From positions 1,922,001 through 1,986,000 of the forward strand of contig NZ_AP027272.1 in NCBI RefSeq assembly GCF_036322805.1: a stretch of 64,000 bases of DNA, in the 5' to 3' direction. The notes beneath the pieces are model-generated. The model saw only the letters and a program-made list of their open reading frames with translations. It ran no database searches and was not told the origin of the DNA. Every line of letters begins with the position of its first letter. The first letter of the stretch is position 1. The position numbers and the translations under genes are program-made. This stretch comes from Planctobacterium marinum. Lineage in GTDB: Bacteria; Pseudomonadota; Gammaproteobacteria; Enterobacterales; Alteromonadaceae. Positions 10,501 to 18,935 of this stretch are shown here, piece by piece.

Positions 10501-10994
10501 GCACTAACACTGATAAACAAGCGCTGTCGCTAACTGGTGCCGTGCAGTTAACCGCAAGTGGCGACCTGGTGTCTTTTCGCCCCGGTAAATTAGGCGCCAA
10601 CGATTATCTGGCTATCTGGATGAGTTGGAACCTTGTTTGCGCAGTAGAAAATCGTCAATCCCGGGCCTGGTTTTTTGCCGCTGATAAAACCCTGAATTTT
10701 GAACCTATTGAGCAACAGGAAGCCAGGGAAAATCTACAATTATTGGTGGAGCTTTACTTAAAAGGGCAACAGCAATGCCTGGCCTTTTTCCCGAAAACAG
10801 CGCTTATCTGGGCGCAAAGCCAAGACGAGGGAAAAACTCTGGCGGGGTTCGCCGGTAATAGCTTTTTACCCGGTGAAGCCTCTGATCTGCATATTGGCAG
10901 GGTATACCCGCAATTGCAGGGTTGCTGGCAGAGCTTTACTGAGTTAGCTGATACGCTGTTGCAACCCATTTTAGCTAAGGCGGAGCTGTCATGA
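7557..10994 (+). CDS. recC: Exodeoxyribonuclease V subunit gamma (RecC)
   Basis: A 1145-residue RecC, close to the E. coli length (1122). RecC is the scaffold of RecBCD that splits the DNA strands and reads the Chi site; its helicase-like and nuclease-like domains lack catalytic residues. The start MLHLIQSNKMEVL matches the family N-terminus. PGMSQWL and the central region YVFGISAMP, followed by VIVMMPDVGVYAPLI and FCTLMPMRSIPFKHVCILGLNEPDYPR, are recognisable RecC blocks. It begins the recC-recB-recD operon and its stop overlaps the recB start (ATGA at 10991-10994). Unlike E. coli, no ptrA gene lies between recC and recB. The ribosome binding site is weak. Confidence 0.96.
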   Translation: MLHLIQSNKMEVLLASLLQKLAEQTFDEQGASEDLASLLTPDTILVQSPGMSQWLKINIANTLDIAANIEFPLPSSFIWQLYQRSIPDLPKESAFNKQFLAWKILQLLPQYLDLPEFIPLARYVADEKADEPPADLGEQLKCWQLCAKIADVYDQYLMYRPEWILAWEQGEDSLPDVDVSQQPWQPILWRAICEFTEQQGESQWHRANMHTALMAQLEQAQQGSNKPLYVFGISAMPVQQLEILRSLSEHSEVYIFWFNPSEHYWADVVDNKRFQKQQLSLFDEPDVQSQEKKQQAAALLDVGNPLLASWGKPGRDFLEMLTELEPLQADLFSAPQQQHLLGWVQSEVFQLTLRGKRQPLTVQERLSNSGDFPKKSLTHDDSSIEIHATHSRLRELEVLRDQICHWFESGAVESLNDVIVMMPDVGVYAPLIETVFSRPLDSKGELQERGIPFAISDRSQAEEDSIVTSFLRLMAQEHSRMTLTEVFELFKVPEIAARYGIGGDEIQALHRWCYEAGVRWGWSGLEKQHWQLPQENQNTWIFGLQRLLAGYAHQGAEVLNGEIVPYGEVEGQLTQALGLLLAFVEDLRALTRFCRASHPLQEKVSEALLVLDSFYLVDSDNEYRLQKLKETIAKLKVHSQHYAGKISQQVFVQVLNEALNESGVGQRFLAGRLNFCTLMPMRSIPFKHVCILGLNEPDYPRQTTPISFDLVSRSTPRKGDRSRRLDDRYLFLEALLSARDKLYLSYQGRDDKSNETKEPSILVSELVDYCQQSVCFAEHLELDIETAEKAVKQHLLHEHPLQPWDASYFATAKDKNRAVTSFDRTMFEVASTLQSGQGAVDFLKVNQHAAMLDESTRQDISELELHQLQQFFRNPVRGWFKSVWKTQFPLIAEIMPDDEPLNLDSLQRYQATSQLLQGDSEQAVMRQMELEGQLPIGNLKLLEQDELSARAATIKDKMSDAFGGSLPTLSTRWLTTELIVSGTNTDKQALSLTGAVQLTASGDLVSFRPGKLGANDYLAIWMSWNLVCAVENRQSRAWFFAADKTLNFEPIEQQEARENLQLLVELYLKGQQQCLAFFPKTALIWAQSQDEGKTLAGFAGNSFLPGEASDLHIGRVYPQLQGCWQSFTELADTLLQPILAKAELS

Positions 10995-13900
10995 CCGAGT
11001 CCATGAACAACACTTCGGTGATGAAGCCGCTTGAAGCCCTGTCGTTTCCACTGGATAAAAACGCATTAATCGAGGCCAGTGCCGGTACCGGAAAAACCTA
11101 CACCATCAGTAATTTGTATTTGCGCTTGTTATTGGGGCATCAGTGCCAGGCGAGGGTGGTGAGTGAGATCCTGATCTTAACCTTTACCAATGCCGCCACC
11201 GCAGAACTAAAAGATCGTATTCTGGCCCGCATCCGCACCGCATGGCGAGATTTTGCAGTCGGGCAAAGTAGCGACGCTTTTATTCAGGCACTGATCGATG
11301 CAACCAGCAACAAAGAGCAGGCGCAGCAGCGCTTATTGATTGCGTCGCAGGAAATGGACCTGGCCAGCATTTTCACCATTCATGGGTTTTGCCAACGGGT
11401 ATTAACCGAGCACGCCTTTGAAAGTGGCTCGCCCTGGCAGGAAAATCTGTCGCTGGATGATTCCGCCTTGCTAAAAAAAGCCAGCAGTGATTATTGGCGG
11501 GTCAGGGTTACAAGTCTGCCTGAGGGAACTTTGCGCTGGCTGTTAAAACAATGGTCAACACCCGATGCACTGAGCCGCTTTTTACGTCCGACTTTATCCC
11601 GTGATATAGGTAGCGAAGAGCCACAAGCCTTAAAACAGCAGTGGATGCAGTTGCAACAAGACTACGATAGCGCTGTTGAGGAAATCCGCAGCTGGTGGCG
11701 CGATGCGGGCATGTCGGATGTATTGCGTGAAGCTGATTTAAAAGCCAATGTAAAAATCGCAAAACCTGGGTTTTTAAGCATGATGGCTGAGTTTGGCCAA
11801 GGTACGCGATATACACCGGATTTGGGTAGAGATGGCTGGATATTATTGGCCCCAGATAATATCGCCAAAGCCCGCAAAAAGTCTTCGGCAGAACTGGAAC
11901 TAAGCGAGTTCGAACGCTTTGAACAGCTGGCCGCGCTAGAGAAAAAGCTGGAAACAAGCCGTCAGCAGTATTTTTTCTGGGATGCCTTGTTGTTTTTCCG
12001 GCGACATCTACAAATCCAAAAACAGCAAAACGCCGAGCTAAGCCCCGACGATTTGCTCAGTCGTTTGTATCATGCCCTAACTAGCAAGGCCGATATGGCC
12101 GTTAATACAGATGCAGGTGGGCCGCTAACACAACTGCTTAGAGAAAAGTACCCTGTGGCGCTGGTGGATGAGTTTCAGGATACCGATGAAACTCAGTTTG
12201 CCATTTTTCGCCACTTGTATGTGCAGGAAGAGGCAACCGGGGCGCTGATCATGATTGGTGATCCTAAACAGGCCATTTACAGCTTTCGCGGTGGTGATAT
12301 CCACACCTACCTAAGCGCCAGACGCATCGTTGCACAAGACTCACGTTATACACTGGCGACAAACTGGCGCTCGCAACCGGCACTGATTTCAGCGGTAAAC
12401 GCCTTTTTTGCTAACAGTCAGTCGGGGTTTAATCATCAGGATATGCCTTTTATTGCTGTATCGGCGGGACAGGGTGAAAAGCACTTGAGCCTTAACAATG
12501 ATAAGGCTGAGTCACTTGCTGTGGCAGTGCTGCCCGATGCGGTGGACAAAAAGGGGCAACCAGCCGCCCATAAATGGGGCAGTGCATCTCAGACGATGGC
12601 GCAAGTATGCGGCAATCAAGTTGCCAATTACCTTGGGCAAATGCGCATTGCTGAACAAGGTCTAAAGGCATCGGATATCTGTGTGCTGGTGCGGGACCGA
12701 TTTGAGGCGGAATTAATCCAAGATGCCCTTAAGCAGCGTAATATAGATAGCGTATTTTTGCGCAAAGACTCTGTGCTAAAAAGCCCCGTGGCGTACAGTA
12801 TCTGGTTGTTATTACGAGCCATTGCCGAGTTTAAATCTGAAAGCAATATCAAAGCCGCATTATTGGATGGGTTGTTTGCTTACAGCCACGAAGAATTAAG
12901 CGCTATTCACAGCGACCTGAGCCAATGGCAGCAGTGCCTGCAATACTTTGCTAACGCTCACGATATCTGGTCCAGGCAAGGTGTGATGGCGGCATTGGAG
13001 TACATTGCCCAACGTTTTGATTTGTTGAGCCGAATTATGGCCAGGCAGCAAGCACATCATCGCTGCATCACCGATTTGCGCCATCTCAGCGAGATTCTGC
13101 AATTTCAGAGCACCCGCATTGAAGGTAAAACACCACTGATTAACTGGTTCGAGGCTTGTCTGGCACAACCTGATTTGTTGGCCAGTGAAGGCATTGAAGG
13201 CACTCAGTGGCGTCTGGATACCGATCAGAACCTGGTGCAAATTTCCACTATCCACGCTTCCAAAGGCTTGCAATATCCCGTAGTGATGTTGCCATTTTGC
13301 AGTCGCTTTAAAGACAGTGCTACAGGCTTTTACCACGATGAGCAAAAGGGCTTACAATACCGTCTTGAGGATGACGAGCAGTTACTTTTGCAACAACAGC
13401 AAGAGCGTTTGGCGGAAGATATTCGATTGTTTTACGTGGCGCTTACCCGAGCGGAATTCCATTGCTGGTTAGGAGTGTGGAACAATGCCATTTCACCGCG
13501 AAGCGCGTCATCGGGATTTGGCCACGCCGCTATTGGCAGCGTGCTGGACTTTAGCACTGATACCCCGGTTACCGCTGAAGCGATCCTGTTAAGGCTACAG
13601 CAACGCCTGACTGGTGAAAATGTGGCCATCAATGAACTGTCTACAGAAGACACTGAACAGGTAATTCTGTTTGATGGCGTAACATCCGCATCAAAGCCAT
13701 TAGCATTTTCGCCCTTGTCTCAAGGTATTCATCAAGATTGGTTACTCACCAGTTATAGCGCCATATCGCGCACCCGCTTGGTGCAGCACGACAATGCGCA
13801 GGACACGGCTTCTGAGCTACACGAACAGTTAAAAGCGGCAGATGAAACCAGTTTAACGGTACTCGCAGATATTAATGTTGAGCCTGATATTTATATCAGG

Positions 13901-14653
13901 CAAGAGCAAGAACCAACACAGCCGCCAGAGATGCGCTTTGCCTTTACTCGCGGTGCTTCTGCTGGTTCCTATTTGCATGAGGTACTGGAAAATTGTGCTT
14001 TTGACGAGCCAGAATCGGTACAGCATTTTTGTTTGGAGTACGCGGATAAATACAGCGTGGATCCAGATGAAGTACCGCAAATTAGCGATTGGTTGGTGGA
14101 TACATTGCAAAGCCCGTTAACGGCAAGTCCTGATGGCATCAGGCTTTGGGATGTGCCTGCCAGTCATCGCCTTGCGGAAATGGAGTTTTATCTGCCCCTT
14201 AATCAGGTGGATGTAAGTACCTTTAATCAATTACTCAGCAGTTGGTTACCTGATATGAACGGGCATTATCAGTTGCAGCAACTCAATGGCATGCTGAAGG
14301 GCTACCTTGATCTTATTTATATCCATCAAGGGCGTTTTTACGTTGCCGATTACAAGTCGAATCACCTTGGGGATAGCCTGGAAGATTATGGGCAATCTCA
14401 CCTGGATGAAGCGATGTCTCATCATGATTATTATCTGCAAGCTTTACTTTATTCGGTTGCTTTGCATCGCTACCTTAAAAACAAACTGGCTGGGTATGAC
14501 CCTGAGCAGCACTTGGGCGGCGCGCAATATCTTTTTTTAAGGGGAATGAGCGCTGTAGCTCCAGGCAACGGGGTGTTAACTGTTTCGCCACCGATTGATT
14601 TGATCTACAAGCTGGATACGCTGTTTAGCGGCAAACAGGAGGCGGCTGCATGA
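10991..14653 (+). CDS. recB: Exodeoxyribonuclease V subunit beta (RecB helicase-nuclease)
   Basis: A 1220-residue RecB: an SF1A 3'-5' helicase with a C-terminal nuclease. Walker A is ASAGTGKT (residues 29-36), followed by the UvrD-type blocks TFTNAATAELKDRI, VALVDEFQDTD, IGDPKQAIYSFRGGD, TNWRSQ, TIHASKGLQYPVV and YVALTRAE. The nuclease domain has GYLDLIY and VADYKSN, with the catalytic Asp1120 and Lys1122 (E. coli Asp1080 and Lys1082), so nuclease activity is expected. RecB loads RecA after Chi and degrades linear foreign DNA. It overlaps recC and recD by four bases at each end, indicating coupled translation of the complex. Confidence 0.97.
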   Translation: MTESMNNTSVMKPLEALSFPLDKNALIEASAGTGKTYTISNLYLRLLLGHQCQARVVSEILILTFTNAATAELKDRILARIRTAWRDFAVGQSSDAFIQALIDATSNKEQAQQRLLIASQEMDLASIFTIHGFCQRVLTEHAFESGSPWQENLSLDDSALLKKASSDYWRVRVTSLPEGTLRWLLKQWSTPDALSRFLRPTLSRDIGSEEPQALKQQWMQLQQDYDSAVEEIRSWWRDAGMSDVLREADLKANVKIAKPGFLSMMAEFGQGTRYTPDLGRDGWILLAPDNIAKARKKSSAELELSEFERFEQLAALEKKLETSRQQYFFWDALLFFRRHLQIQKQQNAELSPDDLLSRLYHALTSKADMAVNTDAGGPLTQLLREKYPVALVDEFQDTDETQFAIFRHLYVQEEATGALIMIGDPKQAIYSFRGGDIHTYLSARRIVAQDSRYTLATNWRSQPALISAVNAFFANSQSGFNHQDMPFIAVSAGQGEKHLSLNNDKAESLAVAVLPDAVDKKGQPAAHKWGSASQTMAQVCGNQVANYLGQMRIAEQGLKASDICVLVRDRFEAELIQDALKQRNIDSVFLRKDSVLKSPVAYSIWLLLRAIAEFKSESNIKAALLDGLFAYSHEELSAIHSDLSQWQQCLQYFANAHDIWSRQGVMAALEYIAQRFDLLSRIMARQQAHHRCITDLRHLSEILQFQSTRIEGKTPLINWFEACLAQPDLLASEGIEGTQWRLDTDQNLVQISTIHASKGLQYPVVMLPFCSRFKDSATGFYHDEQKGLQYRLEDDEQLLLQQQQERLAEDIRLFYVALTRAEFHCWLGVWNNAISPRSASSGFGHAAIGSVLDFSTDTPVTAEAILLRLQQRLTGENVAINELSTEDTEQVILFDGVTSASKPLAFSPLSQGIHQDWLLTSYSAISRTRLVQHDNAQDTASELHEQLKAADETSLTVLADINVEPDIYIRQEQEPTQPPEMRFAFTRGASAGSYLHEVLENCAFDEPESVQHFCLEYADKYSVDPDEVPQISDWLVDTLQSPLTASPDGIRLWDVPASHRLAEMEFYLPLNQVDVSTFNQLLSSWLPDMNGHYQLQQLNGMLKGYLDLIYIHQGRFYVADYKSNHLGDSLEDYGQSHLDEAMSHHDYYLQALLYSVALHRYLKNKLAGYDPEQHLGGAQYLFLRGMSAVAPGNGVLTVSPPIDLIYKLDTLFSGKQEAAA

Positions 14654-16596
14654 CTGTAGATAATAAGTCCTTGCTTAGCAATTCCGTACCAGGCACAGCA
14701 ATGACGCGTCGCTATAGCCAAAATAAAATAGCGACAAGCGCAACAAATACTGAGCTGCGGGAAGTGCTGGATAGCTTGCTGCAGCATCAAAAAATCCGAG
14801 AGATAGATCGCAGTTTTGCCGTGTTTGCCGCGCAGCAAAGTAACTTACAGGATAATCAAGAGAGCCTGTTAATAGCCATGACAGCGGCACTGTTAAGTGA
14901 GCAACTGGGGCAGCAACACGTTTGCCTTGAACTGAGCACCATCAAACAACCTTTTGCGCCGATTTATCGATTCCCTGATAGCGCCCAAATTGCGGCGCTT
15001 TTTAGCCGTGCTGAAGTGGCAGAGACTGGTTTGTTTCAACTGTCGCAAGCGCGCTTGTACTTAAGTCGATATTACCATTATGAGCAGGATATCGTGGCAA
15101 AGCTTAATGGACTCTCGGCGACACAATTCCCGGAAACGGCTATTAAAGACTGCATGGATAAACTCTATGGAAAGCCATCAAACGATGCTGAACCTGACTG
15201 GCAGAAAACCGCCGTGGCGCTGGCTTGTTTAAAGAGTGTTGCTGTGATCGCCGGCGGGCCGGGCACCGGTAAAACCACCACGGTTGTACGAATTTTATGG
15301 GCGCTAAGCCAGTTGTCTCAGGCACAAGGACAACATAAGCCGATAATTAAAATGGTGGCACCCACCGGAAAAGCCGCAGCGCGGCTGAGTGAATCTGTCA
15401 GCGGCGCGGTTTCAAAATTGCCATCGCAAGATGATAATTTGCCGCTTGAATGTAGCACCATACATCGCTTGCTAGGAGCACGTCCTGGTTCGGTATTTTT
15501 CCGCCACAATGCTGAGCACAAACTCAACATTGATGTCCTGGTGGTGGATGAAGCTTCCATGATTGATATGCCATTGTTGGCGAAACTTCTGGCGGCGTTA
15601 CCACAACACTGCCGTTTGATACTGTTAGGCGACAGCCACCAGTTGGCATCGGTGGAAGTAGGCTCAGTATTTTCTGATATATGCAGCTTAAAACGCGGTG
15701 AAAATCAGTTTAACCCGCAACTGCAACAGCTGTTAAGCCATTTGAGTCAGCAACCGGCTCTGGCTGAGAAGCGTTATGCATTGTCAGCAATGCACACCCG
15801 TCAGGGGTTTATTGACAACATTATTTATCTGCAAAAAAGCTGGCGTTTTGATGCCAATAGCGGAGTAGGGAAACTGGCGCAAGCTATCAATGCCGGTGAC
15901 GTTGCTCAAACTATGCAAGTGTTAACGGCAAGCCGAGATGATATTGAATGGCATGCCTCAGCTGCCTTGGCGGAATTTATTAGGGCTATTTTGCCTCACT
16001 TTGAAACCTTTCATGAGGTTGTCGCCGCCGGAAACGTAGCCGGGGCATTTGAGGTGTTATCTCGCTGTCAGGTGTTGGCAGTGCAGCGCAGTGGCAAGTG
16101 GGGCACGCTCAATCTAAACAAACAAATCCAACGGGTCCTGTTAAGAGCTGACAAAATCAAAGGGGAGGCAGAGTTTTACGCCGGGCGACCCATTATGATC
16201 ACCAGCAATGATTACCAGAATCGCCTGTTTAACGGGGATATCGGCATTGTCATGAGTGCGGCTGGTGAGGATGGGTTGTTGAAGGTGTGGTTTGCTGACA
16301 CAGAACAGGGCTATCGCAGCTTATTGCCGGCACAATTACCCGCCCACGAAACACTTTATGCCATGACCACCCATAAAAGTCAGGGCTCTGAGTTTGACAA
16401 AGTGCTAATGTGTTTACCAGAATCCGTACCCGGAGTGCCTGCCAGAGTGAATCGCGAACTGCTCTATACTGGTGTTACCCGAGCGAAAAAAGAGTTTGTA
16501 TTGTTTGCCGATGAACAAGCGGTGCGAAATGCTGTGAGTTTGCAATGCCTGCGGGCATCAGGTTTGGCAAAAGCATTAACTGGAGGTGCTCAATGA
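14650..16596 (+). CDS. recD: Exodeoxyribonuclease V subunit alpha (RecD helicase)
   Basis: A 648-residue RecD, an SF1B 5'-3' helicase and the fast motor of RecBCD (E. coli 608). Walker A GGPGTGKT ends at Thr209. Motif Ia APTGKAAARLSES, the Walker B VVDEASMIDMPLL, GDSHQLASVEVGSVFSD and the C-terminal TTHKSQGSEFDKV and YTGVTRAKK are all present. The first 35 residues are longer than in E. coli and poorly conserved; the start is set by the ATGA overlap with recB at 14650. The gene ends in another ATGA overlap with the DUF922 gene. Confidence 0.96.
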   Translation: MTVDNKSLLSNSVPGTAMTRRYSQNKIATSATNTELREVLDSLLQHQKIREIDRSFAVFAAQQSNLQDNQESLLIAMTAALLSEQLGQQHVCLELSTIKQPFAPIYRFPDSAQIAALFSRAEVAETGLFQLSQARLYLSRYYHYEQDIVAKLNGLSATQFPETAIKDCMDKLYGKPSNDAEPDWQKTAVALACLKSVAVIAGGPGTGKTTTVVRILWALSQLSQAQGQHKPIIKMVAPTGKAAARLSESVSGAVSKLPSQDDNLPLECSTIHRLLGARPGSVFFRHNAEHKLNIDVLVVDEASMIDMPLLAKLLAALPQHCRLILLGDSHQLASVEVGSVFSDICSLKRGENQFNPQLQQLLSHLSQQPALAEKRYALSAMHTRQGFIDNIIYLQKSWRFDANSGVGKLAQAINAGDVAQTMQVLTASRDDIEWHASAALAEFIRAILPHFETFHEVVAAGNVAGAFEVLSRCQVLAVQRSGKWGTLNLNKQIQRVLLRADKIKGEAEFYAGRPIMITSNDYQNRLFNGDIGIVMSAAGEDGLLKVWFADTEQGYRSLLPAQLPAHETLYAMTTHKSQGSEFDKVLMCLPESVPGVPARVNRELLYTGVTRAKKEFVLFADEQAVRNAVSLQCLRASGLAKALTGGAQ

Positions 16597-17213
16597 ACGG
16601 AAAGCAGCACATAACAGGCTACAACAAGCGTTTTTCTGTTTCATCATTGCTAAGAGGCTTGTTGTTGTGCGCCTGTGTCTTAATGCTTCCTGCAAAAGCA
16701 GAAGTAAAACGTTCCGAGGAAGTTCACTATTACTCAGTGCAGTTGCAAGACGGGCAGTCACTGAAAGGGGCGCTTAAAGGTGTTACCCCCATTCGTAAAA
16801 ACAATCGCCATTGGTATGGTAAAACCCAATGGAGCATTAATCCGTTATATCGATTTCGTCAATTGTCAGGCTCTTGTTACGTGAGCCAGCATTTAGTGGA
16901 GTTGAATATTGTTATGACCTTGCCTGAATTGTTGCCCCAGTCGCAAGCGTCTGAGGCGCAAATACAACAGTTTAATCGCTTCTATGAGGCGCTACTGGTG
17001 CACGAAGAGGGGCACAAGGCTTTAGGAGTGAAAGCGGCTAATGAGGTGGATGAGTATTTAGGTATGCCTAATATTTCAGAAACCTGTGAGACGTTACAAA
17101 TTCGGGTGAACGAAGAGATCAGTGCCCTCATCCAAAAATATAAGCAGCTGAACGAACAATATGATGTAGAAACCCAACATGGCAAGACCCAGGGGGCGGT
17201 TGTTTCCCATTAG
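16593..17213 (+). CDS. DUF922 secreted zinc-protease-like protein
   Basis: A 206-residue exported protein. The ATG at 16593 overlaps the recD stop (ATGA), and residues 14-34 form a hydrophobic signal peptide ending LPAKA. The mature part has the DUF922 pattern: a Trp-Tyr-Gly start, CYVSQHLVELNIVMTLP, then HEEGH, an HExxH zinc-binding helix. DUF922 members are annotated as secreted Zn-dependent proteases, but experimental support is thin. It is translationally coupled to recCBD even though it acts outside the cytoplasm. E. coli has the periplasmic protease gene ptrA inside the same operon, so association of an exported metallopeptidase with recBCD occurs twice in different forms. Its 3' end overlaps the convergent LytTR gene by four bases. 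An alternative upstream start at 16545 would bury the gene in recD and lacks a signal peptide at its N-terminus. Confidence 0.85.
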   Translation: MNGKQHITGYNKRFSVSSLLRGLLLCACVLMLPAKAEVKRSEEVHYYSVQLQDGQSLKGALKGVTPIRKNNRHWYGKTQWSINPLYRFRQLSGSCYVSQHLVELNIVMTLPELLPQSQASEAQIQQFNRFYEALLVHEEGHKALGVKAANEVDEYLGMPNISETCETLQIRVNEEISALIQKYKQLNEQYDVETQHGKTQGAVVSH

Positions 17214-18793
17214 TGCAAACTCTGCTGATTATTTGTTTTTAACGAATCTCTTACCGAAGGCAACAGGCGGCGACTGACAGGCACCTGGATTTCTGCACCG
17301 AGGCCTAAGAAAGCCTGACTTTTTTGCTCCGATTTTTGATTAAACAAACCTGTTACGCATTCCAGGTTAACCAGGTAGGAGCGGTGTACCCGCAAAAACG
17401 TATCAGGTAACAGCTCTTCCAACTGCTTTAATGTACCTGAGTACAGCTTTTCACTGGCATCTTTTAAATGAATTTCTACGTAGTCTCCCGCCGCTTTGGT
17501 ATAGGTGATATCTGAGCTGTCGATAAACTCAGTTTTTCCAATACTGCTAAGTTCCAGTCGGGTGGGGGTTTGCAGTTGCGCTTGTTGCGCCAGACGATAT
17601 TCCAGTTTGGCACTGCGGCTGCGTTCTGTCATGAGTTCAGCTTGTTGCGCCTGATACTCTCTTGCCTGTTGCACAAAGATACCGGACAACACCAATGCCA
17701 CAATCAGGAAGTGGACAAACTCGTGAAAGGCCGCTGAGCTGATGAAAATGATAACGGCAATCATCAGATGCCCCACAAACCAGGCTTTGAGTTTACTGTT
17801 TTGTTGTTTGTAGAGATACCAAAGGATCTGCAGCAAGTTGATAAGGATGGGAACCAGTATTCCAGAGGTGGTTTTTGTATCGAAACCCGGAATAAACAAC
17901 ACCACGGCCAGGGTTAACAGGCTGCCAGCAATAATCCAAAAAGGAGCCTGATTTGATGCCACTTTTAACGAGTTATAAACCAATAACAGCACACCAAAAA
18001 GATAAGAGCAGGCGGTAATACTGATGAGTCGGATATCCTGCCAGGGATAGCTGTAATTAATGATGCTTCTGGAAAGTTCTGCCGAGAGTTGCAGCATAGC
18101 CAGCAAACACATAGCTGCAAACAAGGGGAAGTGGTAGCGAATTCCATCTATCTCTTCATTGCGACCCATTTCTCGATTGCGACTGACACTCAATACTAAA
18201 AAGTAGATAACACCGACGGCAAAGGCACCGATGAGTGCGATACCGGGCGTTGCGAAGGACTGAATATATTGCCCTGTTTCAGCATAGGGAAAAAAGGCAA
18301 GCAGGTGCATGGGAGCACCGAGGGATATCAAGCTATGATGTCCTGATAACTGCATAATTAGCCTGTTTTTACCCGCGAATAAGGTTTTATCAGGCACATG
18401 AAAGACATAATCCATCTTGCCCGGAATTTCTGTTTTATCGGTGTCGGGCTGTCCGTTATTACCAAGATACGTATTATTTAGCCAAACCCGGCTTGCCGCT
18501 TTGCCAAAAACAAAAAGCCCCAAAGGGCTATGAGAAGGCAATTGTGTCTCTGTTAGTTCAAACTCCAGCAATAGCCACATAGCGCTGTGTTGAGGGTCTA
18601 CTTCAAACAGTTTTTGCTCGGCACAATCGGCTGCGCTGAAGTCGGGTATAGCCACATCGGCAGTGGACATCGGGCAGACTATCACGTCGCTTTGATAGGG
18701 AAAGGAGCGGAACTCAGCAGCATAAACAGCAATGCTAAATAACATTAAAAACAGGCTTAGAGCACTAAATCGGCTTAACTGTCTGACGTTCAC
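17210..18793 (-). CDS. Membrane-bound LytTR-type transcriptional regulator
   Basis: A 527-residue protein. A signal peptide (ends VYAA) is followed by a periplasmic beta-rich domain (about residues 25-165). Seven or eight membrane helices follow (about 180-385), then a short coiled coil (AQQAELMTERSRSAKLEYRLAQQ). The C-terminal LytTR DNA-binding domain (about 420-515) contains DSSDITYTKAAGDYVEIHL and FLRVHRSYLVNL, the most conserved LytTR block. The sensor half resembles the 7TM-DISM arrangement of signalling proteins, here joined directly to a DNA-binding output. It therefore probably senses a periplasmic or membrane signal and controls transcription from the membrane. It is divergent from the secreted hydrolase gene, with a 142-base shared upstream region that may hold its target site. 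Confidence 0.85.
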   Translation of the reverse strand: MNVRQLSRFSALSLFLMLFSIAVYAAEFRSFPYQSDVIVCPMSTADVAIPDFSAADCAEQKLFEVDPQHSAMWLLLEFELTETQLPSHSPLGLFVFGKAASRVWLNNTYLGNNGQPDTDKTEIPGKMDYVFHVPDKTLFAGKNRLIMQLSGHHSLISLGAPMHLLAFFPYAETGQYIQSFATPGIALIGAFAVGVIYFLVLSVSRNREMGRNEEIDGIRYHFPLFAAMCLLAMLQLSAELSRSIINYSYPWQDIRLISITACSYLFGVLLLVYNSLKVASNQAPFWIIAGSLLTLAVVLFIPGFDTKTTSGILVPILINLLQILWYLYKQQNSKLKAWFVGHLMIAVIIFISSAAFHEFVHFLIVALVLSGIFVQQAREYQAQQAELMTERSRSAKLEYRLAQQAQLQTPTRLELSSIGKTEFIDSSDITYTKAAGDYVEIHLKDASEKLYSGTLKQLEELLPDTFLRVHRSYLVNLECVTGLFNQKSEQKSQAFLGLGAEIQVPVSRRLLPSVRDSLKTNNQQSLH

Positions 18794-18935
18794 TTAATTT
18801 TCCTTACTACCGATTATTGATTACAGCCTACCGTTTATCTCGGTGACCTGCAGCAATGACTCCGGTTAACGAAATCCCCTTGTTGTCGCAGGGCAATAAC
18901 CTGTTAACTGAGCAAAAACACGAAGGAGCAATAAT

